Counted from the first letter of the stretch, positions 1-8,472 are shown. The stretch: DNA of 64,000 bases from JBBBNV01 sp037137075 (GCF_037137075.1 NZ_JBBBNV010000011.1:85951-149950); one strand, 5' to 3'. Notes: generated by a model from the sequence alone, not told the origin. Numbers and translations: made by a program.

Positions 1-28
1 TTCTACCCACCCTAGACATGCTTTGCGC

Positions 29-688
29 CTATTCAGGCTGAATGGACGGACGATTCCCCATATACTCCCGAATCTTCCGAAACAGGAGCTCGTAATACGC
101 CATAGAGTTCAAAGCAATGTCCGCTTTGCCGATTTCCCGCCGAATCTCTACATACCGCTGCTCTTGTTCGTGATATTGGATGCCCTCGGCTGGTATCGCT
201 TGCCGCTGTTCAAACAACAGCTGCTCAAACGCCTCCAAATCAACCAGGAACAGCCCGGACACTTCACTTAATTGAAATCGGTATGCTTGCAGCGGCTGAG
301 TGCACATGTATAAAAAAACATGGCTGAACTCCCGATCCACGAAGTCCTTCGAAATTACCGTCTCCTCGGCGACCACGCCACAATACGTTAACGCCTGTGC
401 CGGTACGGATAAGCCGAGCTCCTCCTCCAGCTCCCGGACACCGTCCTCTACCGTTTCGCCTGACGTCAAATGCCCCGCGCAGGAAATATCGAACCGGTTC
501 GGAAAGGTTTCTTTATCGGGGTGGCGCAGCTGCAGCAGCAGTTTTCCCTGTCCGCCGCCCGCCTGCTGCAATATCCAGCAGTGAAACGTTTGGTGCCACA
601 GACCCTGTGCATGCACCTGCTGCCGGGATGCGGTACCAATCTTATTCATTTGCGCATCGAGTACATCAAACTGTTCTGCATGGGACAT
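29..688 (-). CDS. NUDIX hydrolase, isopentenyl-diphosphate isomerase-like
   Basis: This 219-residue protein carries a Nudix-type box (GHLTSGETVEDGVRELEEEL) near residues 80-100. The spacing between its first Glu and the REL core is one residue shorter than in the textbook motif, as I recall for the Bacillales IPP-isomerase-like Nudix group. Such enzymes hydrolyse or isomerise nucleoside or isoprenoid diphosphates with a metal; the substrate cannot be told from sequence. The frame is open further upstream, but the ATG at 688 has a GGGGGA ribosome site at normal spacing and begins MSHAEQFDVLD, a typical start for the family. It lies just downstream of a broken gene on the same strand. Confidence 0.8.
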   Translation of the reverse strand: MSHAEQFDVLDAQMNKIGTASRQQVHAQGLWHQTFHCWILQQAGGGQGKLLLQLRHPDKETFPNRFDISCAGHLTSGETVEDGVRELEEELGLSVPAQALTYCGVVAEETVISKDFVDREFSHVFLYMCTQPLQAYRFQLSEVSGLFLVDLEAFEQLLFEQRQAIPAEGIQYHEQEQRYVEIRREIGKADIALNSMAYYELLFRKIREYMGNRPSIQPE

Positions 689-728
689 GCCCGTTTCCCC
701 CGATTCATTTGTTGTATAAATCAACTGG

Positions 729-1155
729 TTAACCCTGGCTGTCAAGCAGAGCAATCTCCGGGACAGCTTCCTGCCAGCACTGCTTGATGGCGGCCAGCAA
801 AGATTGTTTGCCTGCCGGCTCCATGCCGATACTTGCGGCATCTGTCCTCTGCCAGTAATGATAGTGCAAATAAATGGCCTTCTTATTCTCTTGAATCACA
901 GCTTTGAACGTTTCCTTCTCTTCTTTCAGCAAGGAATGCAAATCCAACAGCTGCTCCGGCGCAGATTTTCGGCCAAGACGCTGCTCGTCAGGAATCCATC
1001 CGGTGAACAGCCCGCGCGATTTGCCCGGCATACGGCTGATTAAAAACCGGATAGAAAATCGGCTGCTCCGGCAGTCTGGGCGGAAACCCTTTCCACTCCA
1101 AATCGAGGATCAGCTTCATTTCATATCGTCCGACCGGACGGTACAAAATTTTCAT
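729..1155 (-). pseudogene. Frameshifted gene, N-terminus like ADP-ribosylation/crystallin J1 proteins
   Basis: A good start (ATG at 1155 behind AAGGGG) opens a frame reading MKILYRPVGRYEMKLILDL and then PPRLPEQPIFYPVFN. This resembles the small proteins annotated as ADP-ribosylation/crystallin J1 in Bacillales. That frame stops at 988 after 55 residues. Another frame, open over the same stretch from about 1090, continues with GLFTGWIPDEQRLGRKS to a stop at 729. Joining the two near 1010-1020, in a GC-rich run, would give one protein of about 140 residues. I infer a single-base frameshift, real or a sequencing error. I am less sure that the second half belongs to the same family. Function unknown. 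Confidence 0.5.
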
Positions 1156-1262
1156 TGCGGTTTCCCCTTCTCTTAGTTATCCATTCGGTTCTACATTCCG
1201 AGCCCCCATGAAATGCCAAAAGGCCGCCATGTACGCGGGCGACCTGCTCTGGCTGGAACCTG

Positions 1263-1712
1263 CTATTTCCCAAGCAGTAATGATAAAAGCCCCGCAGCAA
1301 TAAGGGGACCGACAGGGACACCCTTGAAAAAGCCCACCCCGATAATCGTTCCGATAATTAACCCGGTTACGATAGTAGGCTGGCTCGACATCAGATGAAC
1401 CCCTCGGCCGCCTAAATATGCAACTCCGATTCCTACGAGAATCGCGGCGATCGATTTCCAATGCAGAAGCGAGCTATAAAGCTCTTCTAAGCGAATCGTA
1501 CCGCTCGCCAGCGGCGCCAAAATACCGATCGTCAGCACAATAATCCCTAACGAAAGCCCGTGCTTTTCAATCCATGGAAACGCCTGCTGCAATTGCACCA
1601 CCCGGAGCAAAAGCAGAAACACAGCGGCAATCGTAATGGAATTGTTGCTGCTCAATATTCCAAGCAGAGCAAAAAACAAAAGTAAAATCGAAGACATATC
1701 TAGTTGCGGCAT
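1263..1712 (-). CDS. DUF441 (UPF0756/YtwI) family membrane protein
   Basis: A 149-residue hydrophobic protein with four or more predicted membrane helices. It has the SILLLFFALLGILSSN start and the GVPVGPLIAAGLLSLLLGK end typical of the UPF0756/YtwI family. The function of the family is not established. The frame is open upstream, but the ATG at 1712 has GGAG nine bases before it and starts directly at the first helix (MPQLDMSSILLL). It stands alone on the minus strand, downstream of a short unknown gene. Confidence 0.8.
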   Translation of the reverse strand: MPQLDMSSILLLFFALLGILSSNNSITIAAVFLLLLRVVQLQQAFPWIEKHGLSLGIIVLTIGILAPLASGTIRLEELYSSLLHWKSIAAILVGIGVAYLGGRGVHLMSSQPTIVTGLIIGTIIGVGFFKGVPVGPLIAAGLLSLLLGK

Positions 1713-1816
1713 GCTGTCGTTCTCCTTTTTTACATCCAGCGTACATTTATTGTACACCAAATCAAGGCATAATGCCTCATCCTCCACCCTGCCGCTGTTT
1801 CTCTTGCTATTTGACC

Positions 1817-2050
1817 TCACCCTACCCGCATCATCGGATCTTGGTCATGAAACGCGATACAAATAGGAACACCGCCGTGATGCTCCCTGCACACCACAGC
1901 AAAGGCAGCCAGATTCACGTGCTGAATGCGCCGGGCCTCACGTAAGCCCGATAATTGTACACACAAATCAAAATAAACCCGCTCCAATTCAGCCAAGTCT
2001 CCGGACGTCAGCTGGCGCTGCATTGTTTCAAGATAGTCAAGAATATCCAT
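1817..2050 (-). CDS. Hypothetical protein, 77 residues
   Basis: A short, soluble, probably helical protein beginning MDILDYLETMQRQL and containing a hydrophobic stretch (NLAAFAVVCREH). I do not recognise the family. The ATG at 2050 is preceded by AGGTG at good spacing, and a promoter-like pair lies at 2125-2152, which supports a real gene. An alternative GTG three codons upstream has no better ribosome site. Confidence 0.5.
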   Translation of the reverse strand: MDILDYLETMQRQLTSGDLAELERVYFDLCVQLSGLREARRIQHVNLAAFAVVCREHHGGVPICIAFHDQDPMMRVG

Positions 2051-2124
2051 GAATGACACCTGCTTTGTTTACTATTTCGCCTTTCCAGATTAATAGAGAT
2101 ACCTCTATTTTTCGGAAAATAAGA

Positions 2125-2152
2125 TGTATAATGTTACATTTGCTCATGTAAA
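2125..2152 (-). promoter_or_regulatory. Predicted SigA promoter for the 77-residue protein gene
   Basis: On the minus strand a -35 TTTACA and a -10 TATACA are separated by 16 bases. They lie about 75 bases before the ATG at 2050. Prediction from sequence only. Confidence 0.4.
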
Positions 2153-2195
2153 AATAATCGTTCAATGGAGAAGCATGCCTTTGCCAATTGAAAAC

Positions 2196-2240
2196 AAAAA
2201 GGTCAAGCAAGGGAGCCGTTTGCTCCTCACCTAACCTTTT
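2196..2240 (-). terminator. Long hairpin with T-run
   Basis: Bases 2201-2216 pair with 2222-2236 (GGTCAAG.. with ..CTAACC; GGAGC/GCTCC next to the loop), with several G-U pairs. On the minus strand the stem is followed by five Ts. It lies about 130 bases beyond the thiM terminator, so it probably ends a different transcript. Confidence 0.6.
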
Positions 2241-2285
2241 CACTACATAGATCAAACTTTACGGGCACTGATGATTCAATCCTGT
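2196..2285 (-). ncRNA. Candidate small RNA between two terminators
   Basis: No protein gene fits between the thiM terminator (2370-2416) and the hairpin at 2196-2240. A promoter-like pair on the minus strand (TTGCAT at 2320-2315, 17-base spacer, TAATTT at 2297-2292) would start an RNA of about 90 bases that ends in the long hairpin. A TTG-started frame across it (2255-2037) has no ribosome site. I recognise no RNA family. Speculative. Confidence 0.25.
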
Positions 2286-2369
2286 ATTGGAAAATTAAAA
2301 AATAAATTGAACGGATGCAATCGCAGATGAATCATAATTTTGTTCGCTGCAAGGTCTTACCGCGCATTT

Positions 2370-2416
2370 AAAAAAAGGCTTATGTCACGGCTGAACGCAT
2401 GACAAAAGCCTTTTTG
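2370..2416 (-). terminator. Terminator of thiM
   Basis: Inverted repeat AAAGGCTTATGTC / GACAAAAGCCTTT with a T-run on the minus-strand side, about 50 bases after the thiM stop. Confidence 0.8.
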
Positions 2417-2466
2417 TTTACCTGTGGGAAGGTTCCGAAAGCAGCCGATTGGTATCAGGCCTCTTC

Positions 2467-3276
2467 TCAAACCACCCGTTCAAAACGGATGCGCTCCTGA
2501 ACCTCCGCTGCGCTCACTGTATGAAGCTGATTCAAAAACTCCAATTGGAAGCTGCCCGGCAGCGGAGCTTGGGCCTGCGCCAGCTCAGCGGCGATACCGT
2601 AGCAGGTTACTGCGGACAGCGCTGCAAGCACACCGTTCGGCTCAACCGCATGAAACGCCCCGATTACGGAACTGAGCAGGCAGCCTGCGCCTGTAATTCT
2701 CGTCTGAATCGGATGGCCGTTGGCGGCGGTGAATGTGAGCGTCTTGTTGGCCACGACATCCGTTTGTCCGCTAATGACAACCAGACAGTCCAGCTTGGCG
2801 GCAGCCGACTGAGCCAGAGCCACCACATCCCCGGAGCCTTCTCCGGCATCGACGCCTTTAATCGCCCACGCTTCTCCAATCACATTGGCGATTTCCGCCG
2901 CATTGCCCCGCAGCACGGATACGCGAAGCTCCTGCAAAAGCGCCCGGACCGTCTCAGTGCGGTATGCGGTTGCTCCCGCTCCTACCGGGTCGAGAACGAT
3001 AGGAACTCCGTGCTGATTCGCCGAACGTCCGGCCAGCAGCATGGCCTCCACCTTAACCTCCGTTAAGGTGCCGATGTTCAGCACCAGAGCGCCCGCGATG
3101 CGGGCCATATCCGCCACTTCCTGCTTTGCATAAGCCATCACGGGAGAGGCCCCCAGCGCCAGCAAGCCGTTTGCAGTATAGTTCGTTACAACCTCGTTGG
3201 TTATATTATGGACCAGAGGACTGGCTTCCCGCACCTTGGCCAGCGTTCGAAGCACATCTTGAATTTGAATTTCCAT
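2467..3276 (-). CDS. thiM: Hydroxyethylthiazole kinase
   Basis: ThiM phosphorylates 4-methyl-5-(2-hydroxyethyl)thiazole to salvage thiazole for thiamine synthesis. The 269-residue protein shows the family order: PLVHNITNEVVTNYTAN near the N-terminus, the LDPVGAGATAYR loop, and the ITGAGCLLSSVIGAF active-site loop. Family proteins are normally about 260-275 residues. The start at 3276 (MEIQIQDVLRTL) is preceded by AAAGGG; a more upstream ATG at 3312 has no ribosome site. It follows the RluA-type gene by 46 bases and may be read with it. No other thiamine gene and no TPP riboswitch were seen nearby. Confidence 0.92.
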   Translation of the reverse strand: MEIQIQDVLRTLAKVREASPLVHNITNEVVTNYTANGLLALGASPVMAYAKQEVADMARIAGALVLNIGTLTEVKVEAMLLAGRSANQHGVPIVLDPVGAGATAYRTETVRALLQELRVSVLRGNAAEIANVIGEAWAIKGVDAGEGSGDVVALAQSAAAKLDCLVVISGQTDVVANKTLTFTAANGHPIQTRITGAGCLLSSVIGAFHAVEPNGVLAALSAVTCYGIAAELAQAQAPLPGSFQLEFLNQLHTVSAAEVQERIRFERVV

Positions 3277-3322
3277 CCGTTGAAACGCCCTTTCGCTTTG
3301 AATTCCATGCACTGCTGCTCTG

Positions 3323-4318
3323 TCACTTGAAATCGTTCGCCTGATGTGAAGCAGCAGGAAGCTGGATGCCGACCTGCTTCAATATTTTTCGGAATATGTC
3401 CGGCAGCGGCGCCCGGAACTCCCGCTCCTCCGGCAGCACAATGCGCCATGCGTGCAAGAGCTGGTAATTGAGCTCCTGATACCTCCGTCCGCCATACTTG
3501 ATATCTCCGATTAGCGGATGGCCGATGCTTTGAAAATGAGTCCGGATTTGGTGAGTCCGTCCGCTGATTAGCTCAACCTCCACAAGCGAGTAAACAGTCC
3601 CGGTATGCAGAACATTATACTTTGTCGTCGCTTCCTTTTCCGCTGCCGACAGGTCGGCTTTTTTCGCCGCTTGGCTGGTGCTTCCCGCCACGAAGGTCCG
3701 GTTTTGCTTCTCATCCCGAATCAGCGCCCCGGATATCGTGCCGCTGCCGCTCAGCCTGCCTTCCACCAGGGTGATGTAATACTTGTCGATATCGCGGTTC
3801 TTGACCCACTGGTTCAGCTGATGCAGCATACCGGCTGTTTTGCCGATGAGGACAAGGCCGCTTGTATTCCGGTCCAGACGGTTCGCCGTAGCAGGCAGGA
3901 ACAACTGGCTGTCCAGCTGCCCTTTGCGGTATAAGTAGGCATGAACCCTAGTAATCAAAGTGTCCTTGTGCTCGGACTGGTCCGGGTGAGTAAGCATACC
4001 GGCCGGCTTGTTGACCACCAGCAGCTCCTCATCCTCATACACAACATCGATATCCGCCTTCACGCCGGCGAATTTGACCTTTTTGTCCGTATCGTCCGGC
4101 CGGCTGGCCTGTTTATACGTTTCTTCATCCAGAAAGATTGCCAGCTCATCGCCGGCGGCAAGCTCGTAATCCTGCTTTTTCCGTTTTCCGTTCACCCGGA
4201 CCTTGCCCTGATCGATCATTTTATAAATTTGCCCAAGCGGATGATTCGGCAATAAATTGCGCAAATACCGGTGAAGCCGTTTGCCGCCCTCCGAGGCGGT
4301 GACGGTCCGTGTAATCAT
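3323..4318 (-). CDS. RluA-family 23S rRNA/tRNA pseudouridine synthase
   Basis: This enzyme converts uridine to pseudouridine in structured RNA. The 331-residue protein has an N-terminal S4-like RNA-binding part (about residues 12-60, KRLHRYLRNLL). The catalytic RluA domain follows, with its signature RLDRNTSGLVLIGK containing the catalytic Asp. The motifs VVNKPAGMLTHP and SGRTHQIRTHF are also family hallmarks. Length and layout match RluC/RluD-type enzymes; the target uridines are not predictable. A GGGAG ribosome site precedes the ATG at 4318. It is the first gene of a probable two-gene unit with thiM. Confidence 0.9.
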   Translation of the reverse strand: MITRTVTASEGGKRLHRYLRNLLPNHPLGQIYKMIDQGKVRVNGKRKKQDYELAAGDELAIFLDEETYKQASRPDDTDKKVKFAGVKADIDVVYEDEELLVVNKPAGMLTHPDQSEHKDTLITRVHAYLYRKGQLDSQLFLPATANRLDRNTSGLVLIGKTAGMLHQLNQWVKNRDIDKYYITLVEGRLSGSGTISGALIRDEKQNRTFVAGSTSQAAKKADLSAAEKEATTKYNVLHTGTVYSLVEVELISGRTHQIRTHFQSIGHPLIGDIKYGGRRYQELNYQLLHAWRIVLPEEREFRAPLPDIFRKILKQVGIQLPAASHQANDFK

Positions 4319-4503
4319 ACATCGTGCACTCCCTGCTGGCTCGTATTATACCTGCTCTGAGGACCATTCTATACAAAAAGCGGCACCATGACAATTTTTA
4401 TTGCTGAATCTCCCGATTTCACGCGCGCCTGCCGGATTTGGTATACTAGAAGCGAGCCGGGAAAAGCCAAAATTTGCTGCAAGCCGAGGTGAAGCTCCAA
4501 GGG

Positions 4504-5589
4504 ATGAATATTATCAAAATCAAAGACCGCCAAGAGCTCGACAAACGGCTTCCGTCCATGCCTTGGTATGTGGACAAGTTTATTAACTACAAGCTGCCCG
4601 ATTTATCGCCCTCCTCCCTGCTTGAATACGTGCGGGACTATGAGGCGTTCTTCTCGTTCCTGCTGGCCGAGGGGATCAGTACAGCTCCCTCCATGAAGGA
4701 AATTCCGATAGACGTGCTGGAGAAGCTGCACATGGACACGATCGACCATTACAAAATGTTCCTTGCCTCCAAAAAAGAGCAGGCCAACACGAAAACGACC
4801 ATTTCCCGCAAGCTTTCTTCTCTGCGGTCCTTATTTCATTACCTGAGTCAAATCGCCGAGGATGAGAACTTTTATCCTCTGCTCAAGCGCAATGTCATGG
4901 CCAAGGTGGAAATCAAACGGACCCACAAGCCGAAGGACACGGCGGCCAAGCTCGAGGGAAAGCTGCTGCAGGAAGCCGAAATTACCGAATTCATTGCCTA
5001 CATCAAGGACGGTTATCCGGTGGATGTAGCCGCCAACAAGCAGGCGATGTATTCCTACGAGCTGAACCGGGTGCGGGATACCTGCATTATCAGCCTCATA
5101 CTCAACTCCGGGCTGCGGGTGTCCGAAATTGTGAACATGAATATCGAGGACCTGGATTTGAAAAAAAAGCTGCTCTATGTGTACCGCAAAGGAAAAAATG
5201 ACGAAACCTTCAAAACCCCCGTCTATTTCCGTCAGGAAGCGATTGAGGATATTACCTGTTACTTGGAGCTGCGATCACTCCGATATTGCCCCCCCAAGCG
5301 GGAAAAGGCGTTATTTCTGGCGATTGCCAACGGCAAAAAGGAAGGGGCCCGCATGACCAAGCGCGCCATTCAGGAAATGGTAATGAAATACGCCAAGCGG
5401 TTCGGCAAGCCGTTCTTATCCGTGCACAAGCTGCGGCATTCCTTTGCCACCGATTACTATTTGCAGAACGATCTGTACAAAACACAAGAGCAGCTAGGCC
5501 ATGCTTCCCCGGACACTACACAAATTTATGCCCATCTGACGGACAAGACGATGGCTGAGGCCATTGATCGGCGATTGGAGAATGACTGA
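4504..5589 (+). CDS. xerS: Tyrosine recombinase XerS
   Basis: XerS is the single-protein chromosome-dimer resolvase first known from streptococci, also found in some Bacillales; it acts at a dif-type site. The 361-residue protein has an N-terminal SAM-like DNA-binding domain (to about residue 165) and a catalytic domain. The catalytic residues can be seen: Arg in SGLRVSEIV, Lys in YRKGKND, HKLRH, the His of LGHASPDTT and the Tyr of IYAH. The N-terminus MNIIKIKDRQELDKRLPSMPW is XerS-like rather than XerC/D-like. The ATG at 4504 sits 12 bases after GAGGTGA. I could not identify a dif site in the 185 bases upstream. Its stop overlaps the next start. Confidence 0.85.
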   Translation: MNIIKIKDRQELDKRLPSMPWYVDKFINYKLPDLSPSSLLEYVRDYEAFFSFLLAEGISTAPSMKEIPIDVLEKLHMDTIDHYKMFLASKKEQANTKTTISRKLSSLRSLFHYLSQIAEDENFYPLLKRNVMAKVEIKRTHKPKDTAAKLEGKLLQEAEITEFIAYIKDGYPVDVAANKQAMYSYELNRVRDTCIISLILNSGLRVSEIVNMNIEDLDLKKKLLYVYRKGKNDETFKTPVYFRQEAIEDITCYLELRSLRYCPPKREKALFLAIANGKKEGARMTKRAIQEMVMKYAKRFGKPFLSVHKLRHSFATDYYLQNDLYKTQEQLGHASPDTTQIYAHLTDKTMAEAIDRRLEND

Positions 5590-7118
5590 TGACGCGCCCG
5601 TTTTTCCGACTCCGGTGGACCCTTCTGCTGGGAGTGCTTGTGCCTAGCCTTCTCATTGCCTACCTGCTGAACGGGAAGGAAATCCGGCAGGTCCAGCCTG
5701 AGCCTCAGGAGGCGCACGAGACCGCCGGCCCGGCCGGATGGTGGTCAACACAGGCTCAGGCCGCGGAGCAAGCCGGGCTCCAGGACGTAGCCGAGGATTA
5801 TCATGCCCGCGTGGCAGGGTACGAGAAAGCAATGAAGCTGCTCGCGCAGGCGGACGCCTTCCCGCCGGCCGATATGGGACACGTGCCGTCTGTCCCGGCC
5901 AGCCTGTATGAACGCCGCTTGCTTCCCGCAGGCGACCAGCCTGCATCCGGTATGCCCCCGGCCAAGCATGAACCCGTGTCAGGCGTTTACCTGGGCATGC
6001 TGGGGGCCGACAAGCGTGTAGGCTACGACGTCACTAAGATTGAAGGCGTGTACGGGAAACGGCATACCCTGTATTTGTCCTATGTCGGCTGGGGCAAGGT
6101 TCAAGTCGATACGAACTCCTATTTCCCGCTCCGCAATGCGGAACGGATTAAAGGGCTGGGCGGCGCGATACAGATCGGCTGGGAGCCCCGCTACGGCCTG
6201 GAAGCTGTCGTGGATGACGAGTATGTACGCGGCTTTGCAAGGGAGGCGAAGGCAGCCGGACTGCCCGTCTTTTTACGGTACGCCTCAGAGATGAACGGCG
6301 CCTGGGTCCCTTGGCACGGCAGCCCGCAGCTCTATATCGAGAAATTCAGGCTCATTCATGACATCATGGAGCAGGAAGCGCCGAACGTGGCGATGGTTTG
6401 GTCGCCGAATTTTTTGCCCTTTGACAATATCCATGACTATTATCCCGGAGACGACTATGTAGACTGGATCGGCTTGTCCTTGTATGCAACCCCGATGACG
6501 GACGGCAAGCCCGATTTGGGGCATAATGTCATTGAATACCTGACGCCGTTCTATGCCCGCTACAGCCATAAGCCGATCATGATTTCGGAAGGCGCCGTTG
6601 CGCATACTGTGCTGGCGACGAATCAGACGTACTGGAAATGGGCGGAAGGGCAGCTCGCCTATATGTACGGGCTTCTGCCGCGCCTGTTTCCCCAGGTGAA
6701 GGCAATGACCTATTTTAACTTCAGCCGGGCACAGGCCCAGCGGTCAGGAATGGAATATGTGTACGATTTGGGCGAGAATCCGTATACAGATGCCTTGTAT
6801 AAACGGCTCATACAATCTGACACCTACGTCAGCCGTATCGGTCAGCAGCAGGACGCATCGACTTACGAGTATGTACCGATTCAAGCCGGGTCCCTCCCCC
6901 AGTCCGATCAGGAGCTTCTTGTCTATATGCCGACGCTGCCGGACGGGACATGGCCGTTCGCTGTCGGTATCGTGCAGGGCACCCGTCTGATGGGGCTGAG
7001 CTTTGAAATGCCCTGGCTCATACAAGTCCGGCCTTCTGCTTCCGCATCGGAACAGCCCTGGTACGTCGTGGCATACAATGAACGCATGGAGCCGGTTTCC
7101 ATCAGTCCTATCCAATGA
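5589..7118 (+). CDS. Membrane-anchored glycoside hydrolase family 26-like protein
   Basis: The 509-residue protein starts with a basic segment and one hydrophobic helix (LLLGVLVPSLLIAYLL, about residues 12-27), which suggests a membrane anchor or uncleaved signal. The central part resembles GH26 beta-mannanase/glucanase domains. FLRYASEMNGAWVPWHG matches the acid/base region (usually HEMNG, here SEMNG), and KPIMISEGAV matches the nucleophile region. VDWIGLSLYA is also typical of the barrel. About 90 residues after the barrel have no recognised domain. Substrate unknown. The ATG overlaps the xerS stop by one base (TGATGA), so translation is probably coupled. A strong branched terminator follows. 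Confidence 0.7.
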   Translation: MTRPFFRLRWTLLLGVLVPSLLIAYLLNGKEIRQVQPEPQEAHETAGPAGWWSTQAQAAEQAGLQDVAEDYHARVAGYEKAMKLLAQADAFPPADMGHVPSVPASLYERRLLPAGDQPASGMPPAKHEPVSGVYLGMLGADKRVGYDVTKIEGVYGKRHTLYLSYVGWGKVQVDTNSYFPLRNAERIKGLGGAIQIGWEPRYGLEAVVDDEYVRGFAREAKAAGLPVFLRYASEMNGAWVPWHGSPQLYIEKFRLIHDIMEQEAPNVAMVWSPNFLPFDNIHDYYPGDDYVDWIGLSLYATPMTDGKPDLGHNVIEYLTPFYARYSHKPIMISEGAVAHTVLATNQTYWKWAEGQLAYMYGLLPRLFPQVKAMTYFNFSRAQAQRSGMEYVYDLGENPYTDALYKRLIQSDTYVSRIGQQQDASTYEYVPIQAGSLPQSDQELLVYMPTLPDGTWPFAVGIVQGTRLMGLSFEMPWLIQVRPSASASEQPWYVVAYNERMEPVSISPIQ

Positions 7119-7217
7119 AAAAAGCCCTGAAGCTCCGGCGGAAGATATGAATGGCGCCCCGGTCGTTAGATTCGAACGAACCGGGGCGCCATTGGTCGCC
7201 GGTTTTCAAGGCTTTTT
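7119..7217. terminator. Branched bidirectional terminator
   Basis: An outer stem (AAAAAGCC 7119-7126 with GGCTTTTT 7210-7217, plus CCGGCG 7135-7140 with CGCCGG 7197-7202) encloses a perfect 14-bp inner hairpin (7150-7163 with 7180-7193). T-runs follow on both strands. It separates the plus-strand GH26-like gene from minus-strand genes on its right. Confidence 0.75.
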
Positions 7218-7311
7218 CGTTTTTGCCTGCCGGAAGCGTCCTGGCAGATGCTTTTTTTTGAACCCTTCCCCTGCCTTGCCCTCTTCTGCCTTGCCCTCTT
7301 CTCATGCGTGG

Positions 7312-7527
7312 TTACCTATAAATAACCCAAAGCAGGATCCCGATACAGACGATGCTGCCGATCACATAGAGCCAGGTAAGCCGCACGAAATTGCCGCGGG
7401 TCTTGTAGTCGTAAGTCGGATTGCCTTCCTTATTTTCACGCGACATCCCTACCCGGAATGTCATGATCACGGCAACCACAGCCACCAGCAAAATAAGCAG
7501 AAACATGAGCAGCAAACTATTTTGCAA
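7312..7527 (-). CDS. Small two-helix membrane protein
   Basis: This 71-residue protein has two hydrophobic helices (LLLMFLLILLVAVVAVIMTF and LTWLYVIGSIVCIGILLWVI) joined by a short charged loop (GMSRENKEGNPTYDYKTRGNF). I do not recognise the family. The TTG start at 7527 is preceded by an excellent GGAGGGGG ribosome site about five bases away, which makes a real gene likely. It lies downstream of the deacetylase gene on the same strand. Confidence 0.6.
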   Translation of the reverse strand: MQNSLLLMFLLILLVAVVAVIMTFRVGMSRENKEGNPTYDYKTRGNFVRLTWLYVIGSIVCIGILLWVIYR

Positions 7528-7644
7528 GTAGACCCCCTCCTCATTTCTTGATTACATTGGATGTCACTTTTGATTATACGTCAGGATGGACCCGCGTGTA
7601 CGCCTTCGATGATGACAGGTTTGTGACGAAGCGCAATGCAATCG

Positions 7645-8358
7645 TTAGGAAGCAGGCTGTTTTTTCACCTTGGAGATGAGATCCGTCACGGTCACAAACT
7701 GGTACCCCTGCTGCTTCAGATCGGGCAGAAGCTTCTTTAGCGCCTCAACCGTTTGACTGCAATCCCCTTCCATATCATGGAATAAAATGATGTCCCCGTT
7801 ATGCAGGTTTGATCTTACGGTATTCACGATTTTATCGACACCGGGCTTTTTCCAGTCCCGCGTATCCTGATACCAGGACCACATGACCACAGTAAATTTC
7901 TCTTCCCGGGCCAAATCCAACAGCGCTTTATCATAAAAGCCCCCCGGCGGACGAAATACCTGAGGAAGCTGTTCGGTAACCTCGAATATTATTTCTCTGG
8001 TTTGCTCAATTTCCTGCTTCAAAATTTCGGGGCTGACATTTTTGAGGAAATGATGATCAAAGGTGTGGTTCGCGATTTCATGGCCTTCATTAATTTCCCG
8101 GATTGCGATCTCCGGGTACAGCAGCACCCGCTTTCCCAGCACGAAAAAGGTCGCTTTTGCATCATACTGCCGCAGAACGTCCAGAATAGCCGGGGTGTAC
8201 ACCGGGTTCGGCCCGTCGTCAAAGGTCAGGGCAACCAGCTTCTGATCCGTATCCACCTTCCATACCACTTCCGAATCAGGCTTAGCCGCGGCGGTCGGTG
8301 AAGCTGTTACCGTGAAGCACAACAGCAGCAGCCCCAAATAACCAAGCAAGCGAATCAT
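7645..8358 (-). CDS. Secreted polysaccharide deacetylase (NodB domain)
   Basis: A carbohydrate esterase family 4 enzyme that probably removes acetyl groups from wall polysaccharide. The 237-residue protein has a signal peptide (residues 1-25, ending ASPTAAA) and a NodB domain filling the rest. It carries the metal and catalytic motifs: TFDDGP (residues 45-50), NHTFDHH and RPPGGFYD. All key residues are present, so it should be active, unlike the YlxY protein at 51 kb. The ATG at 8358 follows AAAGGAGGG at ideal spacing. The upstream neighbour also encodes a wall-related secreted protein, with a terminator between them. Confidence 0.88.
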   Translation of the reverse strand: MIRLLGYLGLLLLCFTVTASPTAAAKPDSEVVWKVDTDQKLVALTFDDGPNPVYTPAILDVLRQYDAKATFFVLGKRVLLYPEIAIREINEGHEIANHTFDHHFLKNVSPEILKQEIEQTREIIFEVTEQLPQVFRPPGGFYDKALLDLAREEKFTVVMWSWYQDTRDWKKPGVDKIVNTVRSNLHNGDIILFHDMEGDCSQTVEALKKLLPDLKQQGYQFVTVTDLISKVKKQPAS

Positions 8359-8433
8359 CGCACTCCCTCCTTTGTATACCTGTAGTGTTTCATAACCGGA
8401 CCTGCCCCATTCGGAGAAAACCGATCCAAATGG

Positions 8434-8472
8434 AAAAAGCCTCCCAAATCCACAAATGTGGAATTGGGAGGC
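8434..8472 (-). terminator. Terminator of the 3D-domain gene
   Basis: GCCTCCCAA (8439-8447) pairs with TTGGGAGGC (8464-8472), with an inner TCCAC/GTGGA stem. A run of five Ts follows on the minus strand. Confidence 0.85.

Noticed and set aside
2037..2255. 72-residue minus-strand frame
   Set aside because: TTG start without ribosome site, overlaps a terminator and a promoter.
4319..4503. Possible dif-type site upstream of xerS
   Set aside because: I could not find a convincing pair of inverted recombinase arms by eye.
7160..7185. GTTCGAATC-like piece resembling a tRNA T-arm
   Set aside because: It lies in the loop and stem of the branched terminator; no acceptor or anticodon arms.
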